From: Pseudomonas oligotrophica
GTDB taxonomy: Bacteria > Pseudomonadota > Gammaproteobacteria > Pseudomonadales > Pseudomonadaceae
Assembly (NCBI RefSeq): GCF_021726475.1
Contig: NZ_JAKJRU010000007.1
Coordinates: forward strand, 124,001 to 188,000
DNA length: 64,000 nucleotides
Direction: 5' to 3'
A program made the position numbers and the translations under genes. Shown here piece by piece: positions 45,019-55,131 of this stretch. How positions within the stretch are numbered: the stretch's first letter is position 1; every line of letters starts with the position of its first letter. Below the pieces are notes generated by a model. The model did no database searches. It saw only the letters and a program-made list of their open reading frames with translations, and had not been told where the DNA came from.

Positions 45019-45734
45019 GCGCTGGCCGGCACGCTGACCAGGCTCAGCAGATAGCCGTCGAATTCGCAGAACTGGCCGGCCAGCTCGCTGCCGCGCGGCC
45101 AGCCCGGCAGGTCGATCAACAGGCGCAGGCGGGCAAGGCCCGGGTCGCTTTCCACAAGCTCGGCGTCCTGGAAGTAGAAGCGCGTGCGCACCAGCGGGTA
45201 GAGCGCCTTGAACAGGCTTTCCTTGAGCGAAAAGGCCTGTGTCAGGCGCTCGCTGCGTTGCCGGGCGTCGAGCTGCGCGTAGATCGCGTGCTCGTTCGCC
45301 GTGAGGATCTCGCCGGCCAGGCGGTCGGCGCGCTCGCTGGGGATCAGCGTCTCCACGTCCAGGCCCAGGCCGCGCCAGAGGGCGTCCTGCCCGACCACCG
45401 CGGCGGCCCAGCCGCCACCGTGGGTGATCGAGCCGACCGTCCCGACCGGCCAGACCGGCGCACGCTCGGCGCCGACTGCCGGTACCTGGGCCAGCCCGGT
45501 CAGCCGGCGCAGGCCCTCGCGTGCGCACAGCCGGCCGGCGAGGAATTCGCTCTGCCGCTTGGCCACGCCGCGCACCGGCGGCACCTGGCAGCGGGCGAAG
45601 TCCTCGGGCTCGAACAGCAGCGGGTCGAAGCGCGTGCTGAGCAGGCGCACGCCGTCCAGCGCGAGTGGCAGCGGCCAGTGATCTACGAGCGGGGCGCAGC
45701 AGCGCGGCAGGTCGGGGGAATTCATGCGCGGCAT
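45009..45734 (-). CDS. pcpS: 4'-phosphopantetheinyl transferase, PcpS/EntD type
   Basis: The 241-residue Sfp/EntD-class enzyme activates carrier proteins of fatty acid synthase or of siderophore synthetases by attaching phosphopantetheine from CoA. Magnesium and CoA motifs are visible: GSITHGGGWAAA, GLGLDVETLI (the D-x-E pair) and FSLKESLFKALYPL. It resembles the single P. aeruginosa PcpS, which serves both primary and secondary metabolism. Starts at 45734 or 45725 are both possible. It overlaps the end of the convergent kinase gene by ten bases. Confidence 0.9.
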   Translation of the reverse strand: MPRMNSPDLPRCCAPLVDHWPLPLALDGVRLLSTRFDPLLFEPEDFARCQVPPVRGVAKRQSEFLAGRLCAREGLRRLTGLAQVPAVGAERAPVWPVGTVGSITHGGGWAAAVVGQDALWRGLGLDVETLIPSERADRLAGEILTANEHAIYAQLDARQRSERLTQAFSLKESLFKALYPLVRTRFYFQDAELVESDPGLARLRLLIDLPGWPRGSELAGQFCEFDGYLLSLVSVPASAQD

Positions 45735-45863
45735 TGTGCCTCAAAAGACCAACCGGCGGCGCCCGGCCCGCCGCGTCATGCCCTGCCGGCACGCCCGTGC
45801 GCCGCTCGCCCGCTGCCGGGCGGCCTGCTAGGGTTGCCCCCATCGCCCCTGCTGGAGACACCG

Positions 45864-47357
45864 ATGTTCGAATCCGCGGAAATCGGCCATGCCGTCGACA
45901 AGGCCACCTACGATGCCGAGGTGCCGGCGCTGCGCGAGGCGCTGCTGCAGGCGCAGTATCGTTTGCGCAACCAGGCACGCTTCCCGGTGCTGATCCTGAT
46001 CAACGGCATCGAGGGCGCCGGCAAGGGCGAGACCATCAAGCTGCTGAGCGAATGGATGGACCCGCGGCTGATCCGCGTCGAGAGCTTCGACACGCCGAGC
46101 GACGAGGAACTGGCGCGGCCGGCCGCCTGGCGCTACTGGCGGCGGCTGCCGCCCAAGGGCACCACCGGGATCTTCTTCGGCAACTGGTACAGCAAGATGC
46201 TCGAGGACCGGGTCAACAAGCGCATCAAGGGCGCGCGCCTGGCCCTGCTCACCGCCAAGGCGCAGCGGCTCGAGCGCATGCTCTGCGACGAGGGCGTGCT
46301 GATCTTCAAGTTCTGGCTGCACCTGTCCAAGGCGCAGATGAAGGCGCGCCTGGACTCGCTCAAGGACGATCCGCTGCACAGCTGGCGCATCAGCCCGCTG
46401 GACTGGCAGCAATCGAAGACCTACGACCGCTTCGTGCACTACGCCGAGACCATCCTGCGCCGCAGCAGCCGCGACTTCGCGCCCTGGTACATCATCGAGG
46501 GCGCCGACGAGCGTTACCGCAGCCTGGCGGTCGGCCGCATCCTCCTGCAGGGCCTGCAGGCAGCCCTCGACGCCGCCGAGCGAGCCGAGGCGGTGGCGCA
46601 GCCGCACACCGCGCCGCTGGTGGCCGACATCGAGCGCCTGAGCCTGCTCGACAGCCTCGACCTCAGCCAGAAGCTCGACAAGGACAGCTACCAGCAGCAA
46701 TTGATCGCCGAGCAGGCGCGGCTGTCGCAACTCTTGCGCGACCGGCGCCTGCGCAAGCGCGGCGTGCTGGCGCTGTTCGAGGGGCACGACGCGGCGGGCA
46801 AGGGCAGCGCCATCCGCCGGGTCACCGGCGCGCTCGACCCGCGGCTCTACCGCACCGTGCAGATCGCCGCGCCGAGCGAGGAGGAGCGCGCACAGCCCTG
46901 GCTGTGGCGCTTCTGGCGCAACGTGCCCGAGCGCGGCAAGTTCACCATCTTCGACCGCTCCTGGTACGGCCGCGTGCTGGTCGAGCGGGTCGAAGGCTTC
47001 TGTACGCCGCAGGAGTGGTTGCGCGCCTACAGCGAGATCAACGACTTCGAGGAGCACATGAGCGAGGCGGGCATCGTGCTGGTGAAGTTCTGGCTGTCGA
47101 TCGACCAGGACACCCAGCTCAAGCGCTTCAAGGAGCGCGAGGAAACGCCGTTCAAGCGCTTCAAGATCACCGAGGAAGACTGGCGCAACCGCGAGCGCTG
47201 GGACGACTACGCCAGTGCCGTGGCCGACATGGTCGACCGCACCAGCACCGAGATCGCGCCCTGGACGCTGGTGGAGGCCAACGACAAGCGCTTCGCCCGG
47301 ATCAAGGTGCTGCGCACGCTGAACGAGGCGCTGGAGGCGGCCATCGCCGGGAAGTGA
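45864..47357 (+). CDS. pap: Polyphosphate:AMP phosphotransferase (class II PPK2)
   Basis: The 497-residue protein consists of two fused PPK2 domains. It makes ADP from AMP and inorganic polyphosphate. The first domain has Walker A GIEGAGKG (about 48-55), but its lid/Walker B region reads GNWYSKMLEDRV, lacking the usual DRSWY aspartate. The second has FEGHDAAGKGSA (about 305-316) and the full FDRSWYGRVLVERV. This matches the known class II arrangement with an active C-terminal half. The start at 45864 has GGAGA eight bases upstream. The gene stands alone. Confidence 0.93.
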   Translation: MFESAEIGHAVDKATYDAEVPALREALLQAQYRLRNQARFPVLILINGIEGAGKGETIKLLSEWMDPRLIRVESFDTPSDEELARPAAWRYWRRLPPKGTTGIFFGNWYSKMLEDRVNKRIKGARLALLTAKAQRLERMLCDEGVLIFKFWLHLSKAQMKARLDSLKDDPLHSWRISPLDWQQSKTYDRFVHYAETILRRSSRDFAPWYIIEGADERYRSLAVGRILLQGLQAALDAAERAEAVAQPHTAPLVADIERLSLLDSLDLSQKLDKDSYQQQLIAEQARLSQLLRDRRLRKRGVLALFEGHDAAGKGSAIRRVTGALDPRLYRTVQIAAPSEEERAQPWLWRFWRNVPERGKFTIFDRSWYGRVLVERVEGFCTPQEWLRAYSEINDFEEHMSEAGIVLVKFWLSIDQDTQLKRFKEREETPFKRFKITEEDWRNRERWDDYASAVADMVDRTSTEIAPWTLVEANDKRFARIKVLRTLNEALEAAIAGK

Positions 47358-47469
47358 GCGCGGCCAGCCAGGCGATGGCCGTGCATACGCTCGCTGAATG
47401 GTCGTCGCCACCGCCAACGGCGCGCTCCTATGCTCGGCTGATCGCCCACAACAAGACCCGAGGTAAGCC

Positions 47470-48654
47470 ATGCGCGAAGTGGTAATCGTCGACAGCGTCC
47501 GGACCGGCCTGGCCAAGTCCTTCCGCGGCAAATTCAACATGACCCGTCCCGACGACATGGCGGCCCATTGCGTCGACGCGCTGCTCGCGCGCAACGACCT
47601 CGACCCGGCACTGGTGGACGACTGCATCGTCGGCGCCGGCTCCAACGAGGGCGCGCAGGGCTACAACATCGGTCGCAACGTGGCGGTGCTCTCGCGCCTG
47701 GGCGTGCAGTGCGCCGGCATGACGCTCAACCGCTTCTGCTCGTCGGGCCTGCAGGCGATCGCCATCGCCGCCAACCAGATCGCCTCCGGCTGCAGCGACG
47801 TGATCGTCGCCGGCGGGGTGGAGTCGATCACCCTGACGGCCAAGAGCCGCAACACCGACCACCTCTACAACCCGATCCTCCAGCAGCAGGTGCCGGGCAT
47901 CTACCACAGCATGGGGCAGACCGCCGAGACGGTCGCGCGGCGCTACAACATCAGCCGCGAGCAGCAGGACCTCTACGCCCTGCAGAGCCAGCAGCGCACC
48001 GCGCGCGCCCAGGCCGAAGGGCTGTTCGCCGACGAGATCGTGCCGATGTCGGTGCGCTATTTCAGCGAGGACAAGGCCACCGGCGCACGGACCGAGCACG
48101 ACGGCGTGGTCGACCGCGACGATTGCAACCGCGCGGACACCACGCTCGACGGCCTGGCCTCGCTCAAGCCGGTGTTTGCCGAGGATGGCTCGGTCACCGC
48201 CGGCAACGCCTCGCAACTCTCCGACGGCGCCTCGATGACGCTGGTGATGAGCCTGGACAAGGCCATCGCCCTGGGGCTCAAGCCACGCGCCTTCTTCCGC
48301 GGTTTCACCGTCGCCGGTTGCGAGCCGGACGAGATGGGCATCGGCCCGGTGTTCTCGGTGCCGCGCCTGCTCAAGGCCAAGGGGTTGTCGGTCGACGACA
48401 TCGACCTTTGGGAACTCAACGAGGCCTTCGCCTCGCAGTGCCTGTACTGCCGCGACCGGTTGGGCATCGACAACGACAAGTACAACGTCAACGGCGGTTC
48501 GATTTCCATCGGCCACCCGTTCGGCATGACCGGCTCGCGCACCGCCGGGCACCTGATCCGCGAACTGCAGCGACGCAACCTGCGCTACGGCGTGGTGACC
48601 ATGTGCGTCGGCGGCGGCATGGGTGCGTCGGGCCTGTTCGAAGCGGTGCGCTGA
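47470..48654 (+). CDS. Acetyl-CoA C-acyltransferase (thiolase)
   Basis: The 394-residue thiolase has nucleophilic C90 in NRFCSSGLQAIA, the histidine in NVNGGSISIGHPFGMTGSR, and a C-terminal cysteine in MCVGGGMGAS. It probably ends beta-oxidation of acyl-CoA esters. It lacks an adjacent 3-hydroxyacyl-CoA dehydrogenase, so the particular pathway is uncertain. It differs from PcaF (3083-4288) in active-site wording and size. A large REP array follows the stop. Confidence 0.9.
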   Translation: MREVVIVDSVRTGLAKSFRGKFNMTRPDDMAAHCVDALLARNDLDPALVDDCIVGAGSNEGAQGYNIGRNVAVLSRLGVQCAGMTLNRFCSSGLQAIAIAANQIASGCSDVIVAGGVESITLTAKSRNTDHLYNPILQQQVPGIYHSMGQTAETVARRYNISREQQDLYALQSQQRTARAQAEGLFADEIVPMSVRYFSEDKATGARTEHDGVVDRDDCNRADTTLDGLASLKPVFAEDGSVTAGNASQLSDGASMTLVMSLDKAIALGLKPRAFFRGFTVAGCEPDEMGIGPVFSVPRLLKAKGLSVDDIDLWELNEAFASQCLYCRDRLGIDNDKYNVNGGSISIGHPFGMTGSRTAGHLIRELQRRNLRYGVVTMCVGGGMGASGLFEAVR

Positions 48655-48660
48655 GAAGAC

Positions 48661-49124
48661 AGGCAGGCGACCCTGCCAGGCGGTGGATGGCTGCGGCCAT
48701 CCACCCTACGGGCGGAGGAAGCGTAGGGTGGATAACCGCGAAGCGTTATCCCCCGTCCGGCTCATCGCTACCTCGTAGGGTGGGCTTCAGCCCACCTTTT
48801 TTGAGCGCAAGGACAGGCGGTCCTGCCAGGCGGTGGATGGCTGCGGCCATCCACCCTACGGGCGGAGGAAGCGTAGGGTGGATAACCGCGAAGCGTTAGC
48901 TTCAGCCCACCTTTTTTGAGCGCAAGGGCAGGCGATCCTGCCAGGCGGTGGATGGCTGCGGCCATCCACCCTACGGGCGGAGGATGCGTAGGGTGGATAA
49001 CCGCGAAGCGTTATCCACCGTCCGGCTCATCGCTACCTCGTAGGGTGGGCTTCAGCCCACCTTTTTTGAGCGCAAGGGCAGGCGATCCTGCCAGGCGGTG
49101 GATGGCTGCGGCCATCCACCCTAC
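48661..49124. repeat. Tandem REP array of about 150-base units
   Basis: A unit of 150 bases is repeated: 48661-48810, a copy shortened to 114 bases at 48811-48924, then 48925-49074, then a partial copy at 49075-49124. Each full unit carries three palindromes: GGTGGATGGCTGCGGCCATCCACC, split by its loop; GTAGGGTGGATAACCGCG, then AAGCGTTATCC; and GTAGGGTGGGC with GCCCACC. The last is followed by TTTTTT and could terminate transcription. The copies are almost identical, so expansion is recent. Confidence 0.92.
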
Positions 49125-49132
49125 GCCGCCGC

Positions 49133-50527
<1,395 letters not shown>

Positions 50528-50670
50528 GCCGTGCTCCATCGGGTTCGAATCCAGTATAGGCCGCGCCCGTGCGGGCCGGTTCCCGGCGGCGCGTGCCTTG
50601 TGAGCAGTGGAACTCCCGGCGCAGAATGTGTCCATTCAGGGCTGACTATCGCCCAATGAAGGAAAATCCA

Positions 50671-51177
50671 ATGCCCAAGATCTCCACCCTCGGTTGCTGT
50701 GGTGCGCTGCTGCTCGCACTGGCCAGCGGTTGCGCCGTCGCCGACCAGGCCAGCCATGCCGCCAAGGCCGAAGAATTCCTCCAGCTGGCCAAGGCCGACC
50801 GCCTGGCCGTGCCGGTCTACGCCCAGGTGCAGCAGATGTTCGCCAAGCGCTTCGCCGAGGCGCAGGCCCCGCAGGACAAGCGCGCCATGCTCGAGCGCTA
50901 CCAGGCCAAGGCCAACGCCGCGCTGGACAAGGCCATCGGCTGGGAGCGGCTCGAGCCCGAGCTGGTGACGCTCTACACCGAGGAATTCACCGAGCAGGAG
51001 CTGGCCGGCCTGATCGACTTCTACCGCTCGCCGCTGGGCGCCAAGATGCTCGGCAAGCTGCCCGAGCTCAACGCGCGCTCGGCACAACTGACCCAGGCCC
51101 GGCTCGAAGGCGCCGTGCCGGAGGTCAACAAGCTGCTGGCCGAGATGACGGCCGAACTCGAACCCCCGAAGAAGTGA
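50671..51177 (+). CDS. DUF2059 domain protein, probable lipoprotein
   Basis: The 168-residue protein has an export signal and a lipobox-like ALASGC (C21). The mature part is helical and contains the DUF2059 pattern ELVTLYTEEFTEQELAGLIDFYRSPLGAKML. Such proteins are periplasmic or outer-membrane-attached and of unknown role. The ATG at 50671 is seven bases after AAGGA; a second ATG at 50656 would lengthen the signal. It lies ten bases before a BolA-family gene, so the two are probably one transcript. Confidence 0.85.
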   Translation: MPKISTLGCCGALLLALASGCAVADQASHAAKAEEFLQLAKADRLAVPVYAQVQQMFAKRFAEAQAPQDKRAMLERYQAKANAALDKAIGWERLEPELVTLYTEEFTEQELAGLIDFYRSPLGAKMLGKLPELNARSAQLTQARLEGAVPEVNKLLAEMTAELEPPKK

Positions 51178-51187
51178 CGGAACCCGC

Positions 51188-51484
51188 ATGAGCAAACTGG
51201 ACAGCATCAAGGTCGCGCTGCAGACGCTGCAGCCCGAGTACCTGCAGGTCATCGACGAAAGCCACATGCACAGCCGTGGCCAGGAGACCCACTACAAGGC
51301 GGTGATCGTCAGCGAGGCGTTCGCCGGGCTGAACGCGGTCAAGCGCCACCAGAAGGCCTATGGCGCCATGGGCGAGCTGATGCAGCAGGTGCATGCCCTG
51401 GCGCTGCACACCTACACACCGGCCGAATGGGCCGCGCAGGGCAGCGCGCCGGCCTCGCCGGTGTGTGCCGGCGGGCACAAGTGA
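51188..51484 (+). CDS. BolA-family protein
   Basis: The 98-residue protein begins with a helix, then the BolA core (VIDESHMHSRGQETHYKAVI, VKRHQKAYGAMG), which holds the conserved histidine used in glutaredoxin/Fe-S binding. It ends in a longer tail with one cysteine (SPVCAGGHK). BolA proteins take part in iron-sulfur trafficking and stress morphology. The usual glutaredoxin partner is not nearby. A terminator-like hairpin follows the gene and precedes trhO. Confidence 0.88.
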   Translation: MSKLDSIKVALQTLQPEYLQVIDESHMHSRGQETHYKAVIVSEAFAGLNAVKRHQKAYGAMGELMQQVHALALHTYTPAEWAAQGSAPASPVCAGGHK

Positions 51485-51514
51485 CGCTGCGCGTCTGTTA
51501 GACTCCGCACCCCC

Positions 51515-51542
51515 GCGCCGGCTTCCGCCGGCGCTTGCTTTT
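51515..51542 (+). terminator. Terminator after the bolA-family gene
   Basis: GCGCCGGC (51515-51522) pairs with GCCGGCGC (51527-51534), followed by TTGCTTTT. It separates the bolA-like gene from trhO. Confidence 0.65.
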
Positions 51543-51588
51543 CATCACCCCGGTACGCCCTTTGCGCGGGCGGCCACTGGAGGATGCC

Positions 51589-52524
51589 TTGAAAGATTCC
51601 ATCGTCGTCGCGGCGCTGTACAAGTTCGTCGGCCTGCCGGACTACGTCGCCCTGCGCCAGCCGCTGCTCGACACCCTGCTGGCCCATGACATCAAGGGCA
51701 CCCTGCTGCTCGCCGCCGAAGGCATCAATGGCACCGTCTCCGGCAGCCGCGAGGGCATCGACCGGTTGCTCGCCTGGCTGCGCAGCGACCCGCGCCTGGC
51801 CGACATCGACCACAAGGAGTCGTACTGCGACGAGCAGCCGTTCTACCGCACCAAGGTCAAGCTCAAGCAGGAGATCGTCACCCTCGGCGTGCCCGGCGTG
51901 GACCCGAACCGCCGGGTCGGCACCTACGTCGAACCGCGCGACTGGAACGCGCTGGTCGACGATCCCGAGGTGCTGGTCATCGACACCCGCAACGACTACG
52001 AAGTCGCCATCGGCAGCTTCGAGGGCGCGGTCGATCCGAAGACCCGCTCGTTCCGCGATTTCCCCGACTACATCAAGGCCAACTTCGACCCGGCGCGGCA
52101 CAAGAAGGTGGCCATGTTCTGCACCGGCGGTATCCGCTGCGAGAAGGCCTCGAGCTACATGCTCGGCGAGGGTTTCGAGGAGGTCTTCCATCTCAAGGGC
52201 GGCATCCTCAAGTACCTGGAGGAGGTGCCGGAAAGCGAAAGCCGCTGGCGGGGCGACTGCTTCGTCTTCGACAACCGGGTCACCGTGCGCCACGATCTTT
52301 CCGAGGGCCGCTTCGAGCTCTGCCACGCCTGCCGCATGCCGGTGTCGGCCGAGGATCGCGAGTCCGCGCACTACGCGCCGGGAATCAGCTGCCCGCATTG
52401 CTGGGACCGGCTGCCGGAAAAGACCCGTGCCAGCGCCCGCGAGCGGCAGAAGCAGATCGAACTGGCGCGCCAGCGCAACCAGCCGCATCCCATCGGCCGC
52501 GACCCGCGTCGCCACGACGCATGA
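51589..52524 (+). CDS. trhO: tRNA uridine(34) hydroxylase TrhO (rhodanese family)
   Basis: The 311-residue enzyme (formerly YceA) uses a rhodanese fold to help form 5-hydroxyuridine at tRNA position 34. The active-site cysteine is C178 in [16 protein letters not shown]. The N-terminal domain has [10 protein letters not shown] and [12 protein letters not shown], and the C-terminal zinc-like cysteines are in LCHACRMP and [10 protein letters not shown]. The start is a TTG at 51589, placed six bases after TGGAGGA and matching the usual N-terminus; the frame to 51535 lacks support. Confidence 0.92.
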   Translation: MKDSIVVAALYKFVGLPDYVALRQPLLDTLLAHDIKGTLLLAAEGINGTVSGSREGIDRLLAWLRSDPRLADIDHKESYCDEQPFYRTKVKLKQEIVTLGVPGVDPNRRVGTYVEPRDWNALVDDPEVLVIDTRNDYEVAIGSFEGAVDPKTRSFRDFPDYIKANFDPARHKKVAMFCTGGIRCEKASSYMLGEGFEEVFHLKGGILKYLEEVPESESRWRGDCFVFDNRVTVRHDLSEGRFELCHACRMPVSAEDRESAHYAPGISCPHCWDRLPEKTRASARERQKQIELARQRNQPHPIGRDPRRHDA

Positions 52525-52625
52525 ATCTGGCGCGACAGGCTGGCCGCCGTTGAGGCAGGCTGCGCGGCGTTGGCGAACCCTGGGCGCAGCTGTGTGCCCA
52601 AAGCAGTAATCGGCACGGAGTGAGC

Positions 52626-53258
52626 ATGAGCGCCCGACTGATCTACGTGATGGACCCGATGTGCTCCTGGTGCTGGGGCTTCGCGCCGGTTGCCCAGGCG
52701 CTCGCCGAGCAGGCCGGGCAGGGCGGTGTGGCGCTGCACCTGGTGGTCGGCGGGCTGCGCCGCGAGCGCACGCCGATGGACGCCGCCGGGCGCAGCCGCA
52801 CCCTGGCCTACTGGCGGGCGGTGCACGAGGCCAGCGGCCAGCCGTTCGACTTCGCCGCCGGCCTGCCCGAGGGGCTGGTCTACGACACCGAGCCCGCCTG
52901 CCGGGCGCTGGTCGCGGCGCGGCAGCTCGATGCCGCGCGGGCCTGGCCGCTGGCGCTGCTGATCCAGCAGGCCTTCTACACGCAAGGCGAGGACGTGACC
53001 CGGCCGGCGCGGCTGGTCGAGCTGGCCGAGCGCGCCGGCCTGTCGCGCGACGCCTTCGCCGAATGCTTCGATGCCGATGCGACCGGCGCGGCCACCGCCG
53101 CCGACTTCGCCTGGGCCGAGAACCTCGGCATCGCCGGCTTTCCCACCCTGCTCGCCGAGCGCGACGGCCAGCTCGCGCTGCTGACCAACGGCTATCGCTC
53201 GCTGGAGGCGCTGGCGCCCCTGCTGGCGCGCTGGCTCGAGCGTGGTGCCCATGGCTGA
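52626..53258 (+). CDS. Cytoplasmic DsbA-family thiol oxidoreductase
   Basis: The 210-residue thioredoxin-fold protein has active site CSWC (residues 13-16) and the cis-proline loop GIAGFPTLL. There is no signal peptide, so it acts in the cytoplasm, unlike periplasmic DsbA. The insertion helices place it in the DSBA oxidoreductase/FrnE-like group. The ATG at 52626 is five bases after CGGAG. Its last eight bases overlap the ABC exporter gene, so the two are co-translated and may work together. Confidence 0.85.
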   Translation: MSARLIYVMDPMCSWCWGFAPVAQALAEQAGQGGVALHLVVGGLRRERTPMDAAGRSRTLAYWRAVHEASGQPFDFAAGLPEGLVYDTEPACRALVAARQLDAARAWPLALLIQQAFYTQGEDVTRPARLVELAERAGLSRDAFAECFDADATGAATAADFAWAENLGIAGFPTLLAERDGQLALLTNGYRSLEALAPLLARWLERGAHG

Positions 53259-55029
53259 CCAGCTGAGCTGGGCGGAGATCCGCCGCCTCGCCCTGCGCCA
53301 CCGCAAGGCGCTGCTGCTGGCCAACCTGGTCGCCGTGCTGGCGACCCTGTGCAGCGTGCCGATCCCGCTGCTGCTGCCGCTCTTGGTCGACGAGGTGCTG
53401 CTCGGCCAGGGTGATGCCGCGCTGCGGGTGATGGACCGCTTCCTGCCCCAGGGCTGGCAGGTCGCGGCCGGCTACATCGGCCTGATGCTCGGCCTGACCC
53501 TGCTGCTGCGCGGCTCGGCGCTGGTGCTCAACGTGTTGCAGGCGCGGCTGTTCGCGCGATTGTCCAAGGACGTGGTCTACCGCCTGCGGGTGCGGCTGAT
53601 CGAGCGCCTCAAGCGCATCTCGCTCGCCGAATACGAAAGCCTCGGCGGCGGCACCGTGGCGACCCATCTGGTGACCGATCTGGACACCATCGACAAGTTC
53701 CTCGGCGACACCCTGAGCCGCCTCTTGGTGGCGCTGCTGTCGATCGTCGGCACCGCGGCGATCCTGGTCTGGATGCACTGGCAGCTGGCGTTGTTGATCC
53801 TGCTGTTCAACCCGCTGGTGATCTACGCCACGGTGCAGCTGGGCAAGCGCGTCAAGCACCTGAAGAAGCTGGAGAACGACAGCACCTCGCGCTTCACCCA
53901 GGCGCTCACCGAGACGCTGGAGGCCATCCAGGAAGTGCGCGCCGGCAACCGCCAGGGTTTCTTCCTCGGCCGGCTCGGGCTCAAGGCCCGCGAAGTGCGC
54001 GACTATGCGGTGGCCTCGCAGTGGAAGACCGACGCCTCCAACCGCGCCAGCGGCCTGCTGTTCCAATTCGGCATCGACGTGTTCCGTGCCGCGGCGATGC
54101 TCACCGTGCTGTTCTCCGACCTGAGCATCGGCCAGATGCTCGCGGTGTTCAGCTACCTGTGGTTCATGATCGGCCCGGTGGAGCAACTGCTCAGCCTGCA
54201 GTACGCCTTCTATGCCGCCGGCGGCGCGCTGGGGCGAATCAACCAGCTGCTGGCGCGCGCCGACGAGCCGCAGTATGCCGCCACCCAGGACCCCTTCGCC
54301 GGCCGCGAGACGCTCGACATCGAGGTCCGCGGCCTGCGCTTCTCCTACCAGGAGGAAGCGGTGCTCGAGGGGCTGGACCTGTCCATCGCCGCCGGCGAGA
54401 AGGTCGCCATCGTCGGGGCCAGCGGCGGCGGCAAGAGCACCCTGGTGCAGCTGCTGCTCGGCCTCTACCAGCCGCAGGCCGGGGAGATCCGCTTCGGCGG
54501 CGTGCGCCTGGAGGACATCGGCCTGGCCACGGTGCGCGACAACGTCGCCGTGGTGCTGCAGCACCCGGCGCTGTTCAACGACACGGTGCGCGCCAACCTG
54601 TGCATGGGCCGTGAGCGTGACGACGCGGCCTGCTGGCAGGCGCTGGAGATCGCCCAGCTGGCCGATACCGTGCGCCAGTTGCCGCAAGGGCTGGACAGCA
54701 TCGTCGGGCGCTCCGGCGTGCGCCTGTCCGGCGGGCAGCGCCAGCGCCTGGCAGTGGCGCGGATGATCCTCGCCGAGCCGAAGGTGGTGATCCTCGACGA
54801 AGCCACCTCGGCGCTGGACGCGGCCACCGAATACGCCCTGCACCAGCAGCTGACGCGTTTCCTCCAGGGGCGCACCACGCTGATCATCGCCCACCGCCTG
54901 TCGGCGGTGAAGCAGGCCGACCGCGTGCTGGTGTTCGACGGCGGACGCATCGCCGAGCAGGGCGAACACCAGCAGCTGATCGCCGAGGGCGGCCTCTACG
55001 CGCGGCTCTACGGCCACTTGCAGCACTGA
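53251..55029 (+). CDS. ABC transporter, fused permease and ATPase (MsbA-like exporter)
   Basis: The 592-residue half-transporter has six predicted transmembrane helices (residues about 15-315) followed by the nucleotide-binding domain. The Walker A is GASGGGKST, the signature RLSGGQRQRLAVARM, the Walker B VVILDEATSALD, and the switch histidine is in IIAHRLSAV. It would form a homodimer that exports a lipid, peptide or drug. The substrate is not evident. The start at 53251 lies inside the end of the DsbA-like gene; a GTG at 53242 is less supported. Confidence 0.9.
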   Translation: MADQLSWAEIRRLALRHRKALLLANLVAVLATLCSVPIPLLLPLLVDEVLLGQGDAALRVMDRFLPQGWQVAAGYIGLMLGLTLLLRGSALVLNVLQARLFARLSKDVVYRLRVRLIERLKRISLAEYESLGGGTVATHLVTDLDTIDKFLGDTLSRLLVALLSIVGTAAILVWMHWQLALLILLFNPLVIYATVQLGKRVKHLKKLENDSTSRFTQALTETLEAIQEVRAGNRQGFFLGRLGLKAREVRDYAVASQWKTDASNRASGLLFQFGIDVFRAAAMLTVLFSDLSIGQMLAVFSYLWFMIGPVEQLLSLQYAFYAAGGALGRINQLLARADEPQYAATQDPFAGRETLDIEVRGLRFSYQEEAVLEGLDLSIAAGEKVAIVGASGGGKSTLVQLLLGLYQPQAGEIRFGGVRLEDIGLATVRDNVAVVLQHPALFNDTVRANLCMGRERDDAACWQALEIAQLADTVRQLPQGLDSIVGRSGVRLSGGQRQRLAVARMILAEPKVVILDEATSALDAATEYALHQQLTRFLQGRTTLIIAHRLSAVKQADRVLVFDGGRIAEQGEHQQLIAEGGLYARLYGHLQH

Positions 55030-55131
55030 TCGGGCGCCAGACGAACGGCGCCAAAAAAATCCTGCCCGGGCACTCAACTATTCGGCAGCGCTGCCGACTT
55101 CAGGCTGATGGCCTTTTTAAGGGATTGAACG

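Noticed and set aside
48661-49124. CRISPR array
   Set aside because: Units are about 150 bases, near-identical throughout, and built of palindromes; there are no short repeats with unique spacers and no cas genes.
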